A DNA stretch of 64,000 nucleotides from Sternotherus odoratus. Taxonomy: Eukaryota > Chordata > Testudines > Kinosternidae. The position numbers and the translations under genes are program-made. Of the stretch, positions 1 to 10,236 are shown piece after piece. Each line of letters begins with the position of its first letter. The first letter of the stretch is position 1. A model generated the notes under the pieces. The model was not told the origin of the DNA, searched no databases, and saw only the letters and a program-made list of their open reading frames with translations. Location of the stretch: assembly GCA_032164245.1 (NCBI GenBank), contig JAVMKO010000007.1, forward strand, positions 744,001 to 808,000, in the 5' to 3' direction.

Positions 1-1075
1 CACGCTTTGCCTTGGTGTACATGGGTATTGCACAGAATAATTATAGTTTGTCTCCACTGCAGTGATCAACTGAACTCTTTGCTTTGTTTAAAATTGTAAA
101 TCAGCAGCAGTGGAGTAATACAGGGACTCGAATGCACTAAGGTACAGACTCACATTAACGTTGATGGCCCAAAACCAACATATATAAATCAGGCCCAACT
201 GTGTGATTCATACTAGTATCAGTTATTGACTTTGGTGAGAATTGGGCATATTCTTGTCCATAAATTGTTGCTTATGCTAAAATCACCCTTCCGAAATGAA
301 ACCCTCTATTCAGTGTGTAAAATGAAGAATGTATTGACAAATGCATTATAAAATCTTAGGGCCACATCTCAGCATAGATTATGAAGCAACACTCCTCATA
401 GAAATTAATGGAGTTCTCATGAATGATTATTATGTATTATTGGTTAAGCACTGTGGTGTGGTGAGTGGCGCATATTATGCAAAAAAGTCCCTTCTTTGAA
501 GAATGTATGGGCACCAAGTCACATCCTCATCTCTGCCCCTTCCAGCAGCTTTGACCTACATGCACAGGGGAAGCCTTGGGTGGTATTGACTGACTTCTAG
601 GCTCCTGATTCCAAACCCTTTGAATGTACGGGTCATGGTGGGAGGCAGGCTGGGAACAGGAGGAGGAGTGGCCAGAGAGTTCTGCAATCCAAGGGTGGAC
701 TAGCGTTATGACTCTCCGGGGTCTTCCTGCCATCAGAATTAAGAGCAGCTAAATAAGGCTGGGGGTTGAACCCAGATTTAGGAATGGAAAGTTGGCACCC
801 TACTACACACTGCCATAGGTGCACAGAGTGCAGCTTGGGACAGAGTACACAGAATGCTCTGGGAAGCCTAGGGAAACGAAGGGTACAATATAGCTCAGAG
901 ACATTCAGGAGAGAAATGAGTTGTGGCATTATCTAGTCATTCTCCTTGCCCAAGGAGGCTTGTTGTGTGCAGCATGTTATCCAATGCTTTTGTCCAGTCC
1001 ACTCTTAAATCAGCCCACTGTGAGACAATGAATTCAAACAGGCATTATTTCCTGGCTTCCAAACATTTGCAAAGT
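1..1075. other. No recognisable feature
   Basis: The reading frames here are short and lack any domain or motif I recognise, and I see no repeat with clear termini. Composition is ordinary vertebrate intergenic sequence. Confidence 0.5.
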
Positions 1076-1080
1076 CCTGG

Positions 1081-1738
1081 TGTAGTTGGGCAACGACTCA
1101 CTGCTGCAGCGCCTCCTGCTGGTCATCTGGGAATTAGCACATCTTCAGCACAGAGCGTCCTCTGCAGGCTGGTGTCTCGCTGTCCTCTGGCCCCGGGTCT
1201 CTCCCTGGACCCTGGTGTCCTGTTCTTGTGGTGCTGCCCCCTGGCAGTACCCTCACACTGTGCCTCTGGGTCTGCCCACTTTGGGAAACCCCCAACCCAC
1301 CTTGTCTCAGTCTAGGCTACTGTCTGTCATCATCAAGCCCCTGCTCACTGGGGCAGACTGCAGTGTAACAGCCAGTCGTCGTAAGCAAGGGGTTTTTGGA
1401 ACCTGCTGCCTGACTCTACCACCCTGTAACTTTGTGGGCCTAGGACCAGGCCTGGCAGCCTGGGGAGTTGCCAGCCTGGAGCTCCCCATCCCTGCTTCCC
1501 TCCAAGTACCCTGTGCTCAGGCAGCAGGCCCTGCTCCCTCCAAGGCTGGAGAGAGAGTCCTGAGCTCCTGGCTCCCAGCCTTTTTATACAGGCCAGCTGG
1601 GCCCTAATTGCCCCAGCCACAGCCTCAGCTTCCTTCCCTCTGCTGCAGCCCTCTGCTGGGCTACTTTTCTTTAGCCACAGCCTCTGCAGGGCTGCTTTAA
1701 ACCCCTCAGGGCAGGAGCGGAGTGGTCACCCCGCTACA
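1081..1738. mobile_element. Solo LTR, Ty3/Gypsy- or ERV-like (copy 1)
   Basis: The block opens with TGTAGTTGGG and closes with CCCCGCTACA, so it has the TG...CA ends of a long terminal repeat. It is bounded by a perfect 5-bp target duplication, CCTGG at 1076-1080 and 1739-1743. No internal retroelement sequence flanks it, so it is a solo LTR left by recombination. It aligns along its length with the LTR at 4334-5025, sharing blocks such as GCGCCTCCTGCTGGT. The 173-aa frame inside it is not a gene. The TGTAG...CTACA ends suggest a Gypsy-type LTR, but an endogenous retrovirus is possible. Confidence 0.82.
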
Positions 1739-1743
1739 CCTGG

Positions 1744-3085
1744 GCTCTTTTCTATTGCATGGTTTGTTATAAATTGGTCCCTTGACATCAACGGACGTTA
1801 AAAGAAAACACATTTGAATGGATTATAAAATTATCAAAAGAGCTATTGTTCCGAGTACCAATAGAGCTGATTTTAATATAGGGTAATGCTGGGGGGTCTG
1901 AATTAGACACATTGTGCATGAACCAACAACACTGAAAAATGAGTTTGGTTGTATGTTTGTGTAATGAGGGTGTGAAGCAACCAGTCTGGATTCTGTACAA
2001 AGAAAACAAACAAACAAACAAAGAATGGAGGCCCAGAAGGTACCACATCAATTCACTTAGCACTAATATATGTCTGCACACACTAGTCTGAACAAATAGG
2101 TCCCAACAAGTAAGACATACCTGCCAAAAATCAAAGGAATGCCTCAGCCTGTGGGAAGGAAGACAGGCAGCGCAAAATGATGCATTTTGAAGGGGGGATT
2201 TATGACCAAAACGACCCCAGCAGTTATGCCAAGGCTTTAGCAAATGGTTAGAGAGAGGTAGGTTTGTGAGCCCTCCTGCCTCTCTATGCCACATTCAGAA
2301 ATGATGCAGACTGTCAAACATTACGGTGACTGTGATGATATTTTTAAAGGGTCTTTTGAGATCTTTTAGGCACTCGGCTCCCATAAACTTTTAATCTTCT
2401 AGGTAATTTGGGAAATCATAGCCTTATCTCTTGAAAAGACATGGAGTTCCAGCCTTGATCATGGGCACTTCCTTTATCATACCATCCAGTTCTGAGCAGA
2501 ACTCTCCACTGAAATCACAGAGGAATTCCATGAAAGGACACGTGACCTCTTAGTACTGTACTTTTACCCACATTTTCAACTTCAATCCCACTATGCCTAA
2601 ATGGTGGCTATTTGCGAATACAATTACCCTCTCCTTTTCCCTTTAGAAGTTCCTGATGTCGGATGCTTTTCTCAGTATAATAAGAGATAGGAAGATTTAA
2701 CAACACAACCAACAGAAATCAAATGAAAAAGGTTAAGTTGTTATTATTTTAGTTAATAGTTTATACTTTTTAAATCCGTGACTGAACTCTTAGAAAGGAT
2801 CATTCAAGAGTCAGCGTTTCGTACAAACATGGAGAGGCCACAAGGCAGATGCATAAAGGGATCTTTACTAGCAGTGGAGTGAATCTTTTAACAGCTGGAA
2901 GTCCACACAGATGTGGCTCAATATCCACAACTCTGTATCTGCCCCAGAACTGGTCAAACTATTAGTTGTGAACAATTTATTCAGTGAATTTAGCCTTTTC
3001 CCCTCTTGCTTGCCTGGGAACAGCTCAGGATATTTTAATTTGTTATTCAAAACTGTTCATAGTTTTAACTCAAGACGGTTAAGTC
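1744..3085. other. No recognisable feature
   Basis: AT-rich sequence with a short CAAA run near 2005-2030. The 168-aa minus-strand frame at 1788-2294 shows no domain, and I do not regard it as coding. Confidence 0.45.
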
Positions 3086-3097
3086 TCAGGCAGACTA

Positions 3098-4045
3098 TGA
3101 AGAGCACAAAAGGATCTCTCAGGGTGACTGGGCAACCAAAAAGGCATATGAAATTTAATGTTCATAAATGCAAAGTAATGCATTTTGGAAAACAGAATCC
3201 CAACTATACATATAAAATGATGGGGGCTGTTACCACTCAAGAAAGAGATCTTGGAGTCACTGCGGATAGTTCTCTGAAATCATCCACTCAATGTGCAGCG
3301 GCAGTCAAAAAAGTGAATAGAATGTTGGGAATCATTAAGAAAGGAATAGATAATAAGATAGAAAATATCATATTACCCTCTATATAAATCCATGGTATGC
3401 CCATATCTTGAATACTGCATGCAGATGTGGTTGTTCCATCTTAAAAAAGATGTATTGGAATTGGAAAAGGTTCAGAAAAGGGCAACAAAAATTATTAGGG
3501 GTATGGAATGGTTGCCATATAAGGAGAATTTAATAAGACTGGGATTTTTCATCTTGGAAAAGAGAAGACTAAGGCAGGATATGATAAAGCTCTATTAAAT
3601 CAAGAATGGTGTGGTGAAAGTAAATAAGGAAGTGTTATTTACTCCTTCTCATAACACAAGAACCAGGGTCACCAAATGAAATTAATAGGCAGCAGATTTA
3701 AAACAAACAAAAGGAAGCATTTTTCCCCACACAACACACAGTCAACCTATGGAACTCCTTGCCAGAGGATGTTGTGAAGGCCAAGACTATAACAGGGTAC
3801 AAAAAAGAACTAGAGAAGTTCATGGAGGACAGGTCCATCAATGGCTATTAGCCAGGATAGGCAGGGATATTGTCCTTAGCTTCTGTTTGCCAGAAACTGG
3901 GAATGGGAAAAAAGGGATGGATCACTTGATGATCACCTGGCCTTTTCATTCCTTCTGGGGCACCTGGCACTGGTCACTGTTGGTAGACAGGATACTGGAC
4001 TAGATGGACCTTTGGTCTGACCCAGTGTGTCTTATGTTCTTACGT
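3098..4045 (+). mobile_element. CR1 LINE, 5'-truncated 3' end
   Basis: This is the 3' part of a CR1 non-LTR retrotransposon in the plus orientation. It begins in the C-terminal part of the ORF2 reverse transcriptase and runs through the 3' UTR. The UTR shows typical CR1 phrases (GGAACTCCTTGCCAGAGGAT near 3750, GACCTTTGGTCTGACCCAGT near 4008) and ends in a short TTATGTTCTTA repeat. The 5' truncation is the usual outcome of incomplete target-primed reverse transcription. Confidence 0.9.
3129..3598 (+). pseudogene. CR1 ORF2 reverse transcriptase, C-terminal remnant
   Basis: Two frames separated by a frameshift or stop near 3388 encode the tail of CR1 ORF2. The first shows the family segment MKFNVHKCKVMHFGKQN followed by ERDLGV; the second shows CPYLEYCMQMW and LEKVQKRATKI. 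The catalytic YADD-type motif lies upstream of the truncation, so this piece cannot encode an active enzyme. The short stretches match the CR1 consensus known from reptiles and birds; the decay is visible directly. Confidence 0.85.
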
Positions 4046-4333
4046 TAAGTTCAAGAATAGCTTTTACAAATATATTTCTGAGGGAAGATATAATTGCTTT
4101 CTATGAACACATCAGAGGGAGGGAGGGAGGGAGAGTGGTTATTTAAGTTAAGCGCCAATGTGGATACGAGAACAAATGGATGTAAACTGGCCATCAACAA
4201 GTTTAGGCTTGAAATTAGGCAAATGTTTCTAACCATCAGAGGAGTGAAGTTCTGTAACAGCCTTCCAAGGGGAGATGTTAGAACAAAAAACCTACCTGGC
4301 TTCAAGACTGAGCTTGATACGTTTATGGAGGGG

Positions 4334-5025
4334 TATAGCGGGGCGGCGACTCACCCCTGCGGCGCCTCCTGCTGGTTCGTCTGGGAATTAGCTCGCCAGC
4401 GTCTGGAGCGCCCTCTGCAGGCCGATGTCCCACTTGTTGCTCTGGCCCCCGTGTCCCTCCCGGACCCCGGTGCCCTCTTACCAAGGGTGCTGCACCCCTG
4501 CAGTACCCCACTGGTCTTAGGGTCTCCCCTCCCTGGGGAACCCCCACCCTCTATCCCCACTTTTCCTCAGTCTAGGCAACTGCCAGTCACCACTTGCCCC
4601 CCTTCACTGGGGCAGACTGCAGTGTAATTGCCACTCATCACAGGCAAGGGGTGTTGGCCTGCTGCTTCTGTCTCAGTAGCTATGGGCTGCCCCCTGCAAC
4701 CCCAGTACCCTTTTGTTGGGCCTTCCCCTAGGCCCTCCAGCCTGCGGGTTTCCCCACCTCCTCCTGCCTTGCCCTGCACCACTCTAGGTACCTACTTAAG
4801 CTCTCAGCAGCCAGGCCTGTCTGTCTGCCTCCACAGACAGAGGAGACTCTTTCTCTAAGCACCAAACTGAGCCATTTTCTCAGGGCCAGCTGGACCTTCA
4901 TTAAACCAGCCACACCTGTGGCTGCTAGGCCTAATCAGCCTGGGGAGCTGCTTGCCCCCAGCCACAGCCCTTTGCAGGGCTGTTTAGACCCCTTTCCATG
5001 GGAGTGGGGCAGCTGCCCCACTACA
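4334..5025. mobile_element. Solo LTR, Ty3/Gypsy- or ERV-like (copy 2)
   Basis: Ends are TATAGCGGGG (a TG to TA change at the tip) and GCCCCACTACA. A perfect 5-bp duplication, AGGGG at 4329-4333 and 5026-5030, marks insertion into the CR1 3' end, whose sequence resumes immediately after. Clearly the same family as 1081-1738 (both carry CTGGGAATTAGC and the GCAGTGTAA stretch). No internal retroelement genes remain. Confidence 0.85.
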
Positions 5026-5275
5026 AGGGGATGGTAGGATGAAACTACCTACAATGGCATCTGTGATTACTAGTAGCAAATATCTTCAACAGCTGGAGAC
5101 AAGAAATGGTTAGGGTTCTGATACTACAGAGAATTATTTCCCATATTTGGCGATCAGTTTGAAGGAAGGAATTTCCCTCCAGGTTAGATTAGCAGAGACC
5201 CTAGAGTTTTTTACCTTCCTATTGGGAATGGGTCACTTGCTGATTTAAACTAGAGTAAATGATGGATTCTCTATA

Positions 5276-5673
5276 TAGTAAAACCTCGATTTAACGGACT
5301 AATTTGGGCGAGGGGGTGTCCGTTAAATCAGAAAGTCCGTTATTTAATAATAAAAAAAACCCGAGCTGTTGGAGCAGCAGCCCGCCTGCCACAGGGCCGG
5401 GGCGGCAGCTCCGCAGCCCGCCTGCTGCCGGGACCCAGGCGGCAGCTGGGAGCCGTCAGCCAGCCCGCCGGTGGAAGCCGGGAGCCGGCAGCCAGCCCGC
5501 CCGCCGGTGGGACCCGGGCGGGAGCCGGGAGCCGGCAGCCAGCCCGCCCGCCGGCGGGACTCGGGCGGGAGCCGGCAGCCAGCCCTTGACAAATGGATTT
5601 CGGATGCTTAGAAATTTTGTCCGTTGCATCCGAAGTCCGTTAAATCGAGGTCCGTTAAATCGAGGGTTTACTG
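5276..5673. mobile_element. Tigger-A non-autonomous element, copy 1
   Basis: The ends are inverted copies of CAGTAAAACCTCGATTTAAC (first base changed to T on the left), flanked by TA dinucleotides at 5274-5275 and 5674-5675. CAGT tips with a TA target are typical of Tigger/pogo-type Tc1-mariner elements. The 398-bp body has no transposase and is filled by a GC-rich CCCGCC/GGGAGCCGG-type repeat. It is inserted in the CR1 3' UTR. The sub-terminal TCCGTTAAATC motif is repeated twice at the right end. Confidence 0.85.
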
Positions 5674-5788
5674 TACCTTGAAGTTAAGGGTCTCTTACAG
5701 GACAGGGCGGATGAGGTTCTTTATCCTGTAATATGCAGGAGGTTAGACTAGAATGATCACAATGATCCCTTCTGGGATTAAAGTCTAT

Positions 5789-5890
5789 AAGGGCATGTCT
5801 ACACTACCCACTGGATCGACGGGTAGCGATCAATCTTTCAGGGGTCGATTTATCGCGTCTAGACTAGACGCGATAAATCGATCCCTGAGG
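5789..5890. mobile_element. PIF/Harbinger-like MITE fragment
   Basis: Begins with GGGCATGTCTACACTACC and holds a palindrome around CTAGACTAGACGCGATAAAT, matching the left half of the element at 8103-8468. The right terminus is missing; GC-rich sequence follows directly. Family assignment is by resemblance to turtle and crocodilian MITEs and is inference. Confidence 0.55.
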
Positions 5891-6655
5891 AGGGGGGAGG
5901 GAGAGGGAGTGGTGGGGGAGGGAGGAAGGAGGGGAGAGGGAGAGGGGGAAGTAAAGGGGGTGGTGGTGCCACAGGCTTCCCACTCCCCACTGGACCCATG
6001 GGGGCAGGGCCTGAGGAAGCCACGGGTCAGGGGCCTGGCTCCAGGTGCAGGGGTGCAGGGCCCTGGTTCTGGGAACAGCCCCACCGCGGCCCCGGCTCCT
6101 GCCTGCAGCCCCACCGCAAGCCGCGGGCCCAGGGCCCTAGCGGCTTACCTGGGGGATTATTCTCAGCTGGGCGGGGGGGGGGGGGCTGGCAGGTGGGTCA
6201 GGGGCTGGAGCTGGATTGGGGGGGGCACAGAGCCAGGTTGGGACGGGGCAGTCAGGCACTCTCAGTCCGTCCGTCCCCGGTGCCAGTGGCAAGCAGCCCT
6301 CCTTCCCCCACCCCTGCAGCATGTGCGTAGGGCGGCAGAGAGCCCGCCCGCCTGCCCCTGACTCCTGTCGCTGCCGGGGGAGGGGGGGAGCAGTGGGCCC
6401 TCTGCCCCCCCCCTCTGCCTGGCAGTGCTGGCTGCATGCAGGGTCCCCTCCCCGTAGCATGTTCCCCTGACTGTGTCTGCCGGCCGGAGGGGGGGGGGAA
6501 GGACGGGAGTGGGCTCTCTGCCCCGCCCCCGTGCCCCTCTGCCGGCCGGCACTGGCCAAGCCGGGGGCAGCAGTTCTCCCCCCCACCCCTACAGCATGTC
6601 TCTGCCTGGCCCTGGGGCAGTGGGCAGGGCGTGTTGCCTGCTCCTGCCTGCACAC
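5891..6655. repeat. GC-rich minisatellite-like block
   Basis: Imperfect units that alternate CACCCCTGCAGCATGT-like segments with CTCTGCCCC... and CTGCCGGCCGG segments, spaced by about 130-150 bp. It lies between the truncated Harbinger-like left end and the hAT-like right end at 6656-6785 and is probably the internal satellite of one of them. The overlapping frames of 202 and 214 aa come from this bias and are not genes. Confidence 0.5.
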
Positions 6656-6785
6656 GCAGGGCTCTTCTGGGAAGGTCCCAAAATTGGGACAAATTGGACA
6701 TTGGGACCAAAGTGTGGTCGGGACGCGGGACAACTGCCTAAAAATCAGGACTGTCCCGATGAAATCGGGACGTCTGGTCACCTTA
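6656..6785. mobile_element. Right end of a 'TAGGGTGACCAG' hAT-like element
   Basis: The stretch ends in GACGTCTGGTCACCTTA, which matches the right tip CTGGTCACCCTA of the elements at 16733-16833 and 39506-40109, and it carries the internal GGGAC/GTCCCGAT repeats of that family. I could not find a matching left tip, so it is truncated or its left part is within the GC-rich block. Confidence 0.6.
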
Positions 6786-6879
6786 CATACACATCAGTGA
6801 CATCTTATTTAAGGTATCAAAAGAGGAAACAGAGGGAAAAAAGAGGGAGGAACCCTCTCTCATAATAGAAAAACAAAAG

Positions 6880-7958
6880 GACATTCAATTAAATTGAAAG
6901 GTGAAAAGTTTAAAAGGAAATACTTTGACACATAAAATTCAATTAGTCTCTGGAACTCATTGCCACAAGATGTCTTTGAGGCCAGGAGCTTAGCAGGATC
7001 CCCAAAAGGATAAGATATTACAGTAGACTCTCGATTATCCGGGATGATCAGGAAAACCTTAATCCCGGTTAATAAAATCCCGGATAATCACGCGTCTACT
7101 GGGGGGAGGAGGGGTGTTCGCCGGCCACCCTGGAGGTGTGGGGGGGATGGTGGTGGTCCCACCACTGCCCCAGTCAGCTCCGCTGCTAGCCTGGGTGTAG
7201 GAAGCCCAGGCTGGCAGCAGGCTGAGACCCCGGCTGGCAGGAGCCTGGGGGAAATCCCTAAGCGTCGGCAGGTTGAGTGCTCAACCCGCCGCCTCTTTGG
7301 GCTCTCTCCCCAGGCTCCTGCCACCTGCCCCAGTCAGCTCCCGCTGCCAGCCTGGGTGTAGGAAGCCCAGGCTGGCAGCGGGAGCTCAGACCCCAGCTAG
7401 CAGGAGCCTGCGGGGAAACTCTAAAGCGGCAGTCGGCTGAGCGCTCAACCTGCCGCTGCTTTGGGATTTTCCCCCAGGCTCCTGCCAGCCGGGGTCTCAG
7501 CCCGCTGCCAGCCTGGGCTTCCTACACCCAGGCTGGAAGCAGGCTGAGACCCCAGCTCGTAAGGGGCCAGTGGGAGAAGACCCAAAGCAGCGGCAGGCTA
7601 AGGCTGAGCCCGCCGCCGCTTTGGGGCTTCCCCTACCGACCCGTTCAGACATCCTGGTTAATCCACAGCCCGGTTAACCCATGCCCGGATAATCGGGAGT
7701 CTACTGTATATGGATAATAAGCATATCCCAGAGGCACAATAGGATTAAAAATAATCAAGAGTTTGAGGTAGGCATATAAAAGTCCCGATGTTCTACAACT
7801 TCAACCAACTTCTAACTACTGGGGGCAAGGAAGAAACTTTCCTTGGGAACAGATTATTCCATAACTTCCTATTGTGGGGTGGGGTTTTTTGCACCTTCCT
7901 CCAGAGCAGCTGGCACTAATGACTGTTAGAAACAGGATATCGGACTGGAGGACCTGCC
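6880..7958 (+). mobile_element. Old CR1-like LINE 3' fragment, split by a Tigger-B element
   Basis: The left part carries CTCTGGAACTCATTGCCACA, and after the Tigger-B element the sequence resumes with ATGGATAATAAGCATATCCC and ends near GGACTGGAGGACCTGCC, the expected order of a CR1-like 3' UTR. Divergence is greater than in the other CR1 copies here. Confidence 0.65.
7021..7706. mobile_element. Tigger-B non-autonomous element, copy 1
   Basis: Left tip CAGTAGACTCTCGATTATCC and right tip GGATAATCGGGAGTCTACTG are inverted repeats, flanked by TA at 7019-7020 and 7707-7708. This fits Tigger/pogo elements. The body repeats a unit of about 180 bp built around GGCTGGCAG...GGCTGAGACCCC in alternating orientations, so it can fold extensively. 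No transposase remains. Confidence 0.88.
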
Positions 7959-8102
7959 AGTATTGCAGTTGTTATTTTTTCTGATACCCTCATCCAAGCT
8001 GGTCAGTTTGGAGCTAGCAGGGAATCTGGCTGCAAGGTACATAAGAGGCTCCCTGAACAGTAATGGCAGCTAGTGCTACTCTGCAAAGTGTAGAGGATCT
8101 AA

Positions 8103-8468
8103 GTGCTGGTCTTCACTACCCGTCGAATTGGCGGGTAGCAATCAAATCTTCTGGCGATCGATTTCTCGTGTCTTGTGAAGATGCGACTAATCGATCGCCC
8201 ACGGTGCTCCCGTCGACTCTGGAACTCCAGCTCGCTGGGAGTGCAAGCTGGAGTCGACGGGGGAGCGTGCCGCTGACTGCTGCCGCCGTGAGAAAAGAAA
8301 GAAAAAGAAGAAAATATGGACGACCTGGGTAAGGGCTGGTCCCCACTACGGGGGGGATCGACGGCAGATACACAACTTCAGCTACAGATACGCAAACTTC
8401 AGTGTGATTCACGTAGCTGAAGTTGTGTATCTGCCGTCGATCCCCCCCGTAGTGGGGACCAGCCCTTA
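8103..8468. mobile_element. PIF/Harbinger-like MITE with rearranged core
   Basis: The left tip GCTGGTCTTCACTACCCG and right tip GTAGTGGGGACCAGCCC are inverted repeats of a reptile MITE family with GTAGCTGAAGTTG sub-terminal sequence. The flanks read TAA on the left and TTA on the right, compatible with the 3-bp TWA preference of Harbinger elements. The central part holds a second inverted copy of the right end (see 8304-8494). Confidence 0.65.
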
Positions 8469-8494
8469 CCCAGGTCGTCCATATTTTCTTCTTT
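8304..8494. repeat. Perfect 82-bp inverted repeat with 27-bp spacer
   Basis: Positions 8304-8385 are the exact reverse complement of 8413-8494; I checked base by base and found no mismatch, including a run of seven G/C. The arms cover the right end of the MITE and about 26 bp of what should be flanking DNA. Such identity against an otherwise diverged element suggests recent fold-back duplication, arm homogenisation, or an assembly artefact. Confidence 0.9.
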
Positions 8495-8840
8495 GCGAAT
8501 TCATCACTCCACACACCCTGTGTGCACATGAGCTCTGCCCCATTTTAGTTTTTCTACTGTTTATGTTGGATTCAGCAGTAAAGCTGGTCTGCCTTGAAAA
8601 GTCCCTGCCTTATGATACTGTAATTGTTCCCAGTTTTAATCCTTTAAATTGTTTTTTTAATATAAAAACCGTTTATGTGATAATTATTTTATAAATAGAG
8701 CCATTATTTTAATAAAATCAGTTAAAAAAACCCAACCCAACAAAGCTTAAGTGCAACAGGACTCTTGAAAGTGTCAGTTTTCCCATGAGAACTAACATTT
8801 ACACCTTTTTAATACCGATAATACAAAAATACATTGCTCT
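8495..8840. other. No recognisable feature
   Basis: AT-rich sequence without clear element termini. Confidence 0.4.
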
Positions 8841-9087
8841 AAGGCCTTGTCTACATTAGACCTTGTCGACACTAGAGAGGTTTTGGCAATATAACTATAC
8901 AAGTCCAGCTGTGCATGCAAGTCACCTAGTGGAGATGCACCTTATGCAGGCAAAAGAGTTCTTCAGTGTGTACATGAAGATTTTTTCCAACGCAGATATG
9001 TTGGTCAAGAACGTGGAAAAATAAGTCCCCCCCCCCCCCAGCCAACATGGTTATACTCACAAAACTCTTAAGAACAGACCAGGCCTT
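8841..9087. mobile_element. Short TIR element (MITE)
   Basis: Left end AAGGCCTTGTCTACATTAG and right end CAGACCAGGCCTTAA are imperfect inverted repeats of the 'AGGCCTTGTCTAC' type. The body has no coding capacity and includes a run of C at 9028-9040. The superfamily (Harbinger or hAT) is not settled. Confidence 0.6.
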
Positions 9088-9729
9088 AACTATATGGGTC
9101 AAATTGCATCCACACAAGGGCTTGTTCCAATCTAAATATCAGTCAAAAAATCAGTCCCCTAACTTACCTAGTTGTACCAGTACAACCATAGAGCATCTCA
9201 TAAAAAAACTCCTAAAAGCCTCAAATCCAGAAAGTTATTCTGCATAGGCAGCTTCCTATACCCACGTGGAGTGACTTATAGGATGAGGATCAAAGTGGAA
9301 ATGGGACAAACAAAAATGTAGGGTATGTCTACACTGGAGATGCAGTTAGCTGTGGTTGTGTTGGCATCTGGATGGGCTAGCCACCCTGTACATACCTAGG
9401 ATTTTAGATGGGATCAAACTCAGGGTGTTTAGCCCATTCTGCTGTCCACACAGCCACAGCTACACTGCTAGTTTAACATGCTAGCTCCATTACCACTAGT
9501 ATGGGTATGTTATACTTCAATGCCCTGACTGGACGAGCAGTAATCTTTGGACTTGTCTACACTGCCTTGCAGTTTGGACTGTGGGGGGTGTGACTAGCAG
9601 TGCGCATCAAAGTGCTTGAGCTATAACTTTCCCATGTGGATGCTGCGGTCACAAACTGAAAGGTTCCTAGCTCCTGTTAAGTAGTTTTCTTCAAACAGGA
9701 TTAAATTAATGAGCACTAGGGACCCTTTA
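9088..9729. other. Possible MITE ends, otherwise nothing
   Basis: AGGGTATGTCTACACTGG near 9322 and GGACTTGTCTACACTGCC near 9550 look like single tips of TIR elements, but I could not pair either with a convincing opposite end. Confidence 0.4.
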
Positions 9730-9737
9730 ATTACAGC

Positions 9738-10228
9738 CAAGACCGGTGTAACCATCAGGCAAACTAGGCAACTGCCTAGGGTGCCAAGTGGTTGAGGGTG
9801 CCAAAAAGCACGCTTGGTGGAGCGGGGGTGAGCTGGGGCAGGGGAACGTGGGTAGGGCCGCCCTCAGCAAGTAATGGGGGGGGGGAGAGGGGTGCAGGGA
9901 AACTGCCCCTCGCCCCAGCTCATCTTCGCTCCACCACCCCCCTGAGCACCCCGCCCTGCTCTGCATCTCTCCCTCCCAGGCTTGCCTATGACAAACAGCT
10001 GATTGGCGCTGAGTGGCACTGCAAGCCTGGGAGGCGGGAGAAGTGGAGTGGCCGTGGCGTGCTCAGGGGAGGAGATGGAGTTGAGGTGAGCTGGGGCGGG
10101 GAGCTGTCTCAGGACTCCCCAGGCAGAGGGGGGGGGGGGGCACAGGGATCTGCCACAGGGCTCCCAGGGGACGAGGGTGCAAAGTGGAAGTTTCGCCTAG
10201 GGCACAAAATATCTTTGCACCGGCCCTG
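9738..10228. mobile_element. hAT non-autonomous element
   Basis: Ends read CAAGACCGGTG and CACCGGCCCTG, with CTGCCTAGGGTGCCA on the left mirrored by CGCCTAGGGCAC on the right. The flanks are an 8-bp duplication with one transition, ATTACAGC at 9730-9737 and GTTACAGC at 10229-10236. CAGGG-type tips with 8-bp duplications identify hAT elements. The interior is GC-rich and non-coding. Confidence 0.82.
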
Positions 10229-10236
10229 GTTACAGC

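Larger units (their letters stand above)
4068..5788 (+). mobile_element. Second CR1-like LINE 3' end, split by an LTR and a Tigger element
   Basis: Three pieces (4068-4333, 5031-5275, 5676-5788) read as one CR1 or CR1-like 3' end. The first has the ATTGCTTTCTATGAACACAT and CTGGCTTCAAGACTGAGCTTG regions; the second continues with GGATGGTAGGATGAAACTACC; the third ends in the ATCCCTTCTGGGATTAAAGT tail. The solo LTR at 4334-5025 and the Tigger-A element at 5276-5673 interrupt it, so it is older than both. It belongs to a different subfamily from the copy just upstream. Confidence 0.8.

Noticed and set aside
1788..2294. 168-aa minus-strand frame
   Set aside because: AT-rich sequence with no domain, signal or repeat that I recognise; length is within chance for a 64-kb window.
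1081..5025. The two related LTRs as a single provirus
   Set aside because: Each has its own 5-bp duplication, and the sequence between them is CR1 and unrelated DNA, not retroviral genes.
5753..6865. Overlapping frames of 110-214 aa on both strands
   Set aside because: GC-rich minisatellite; no domain, mirrored composition on both strands, no splice-like context.
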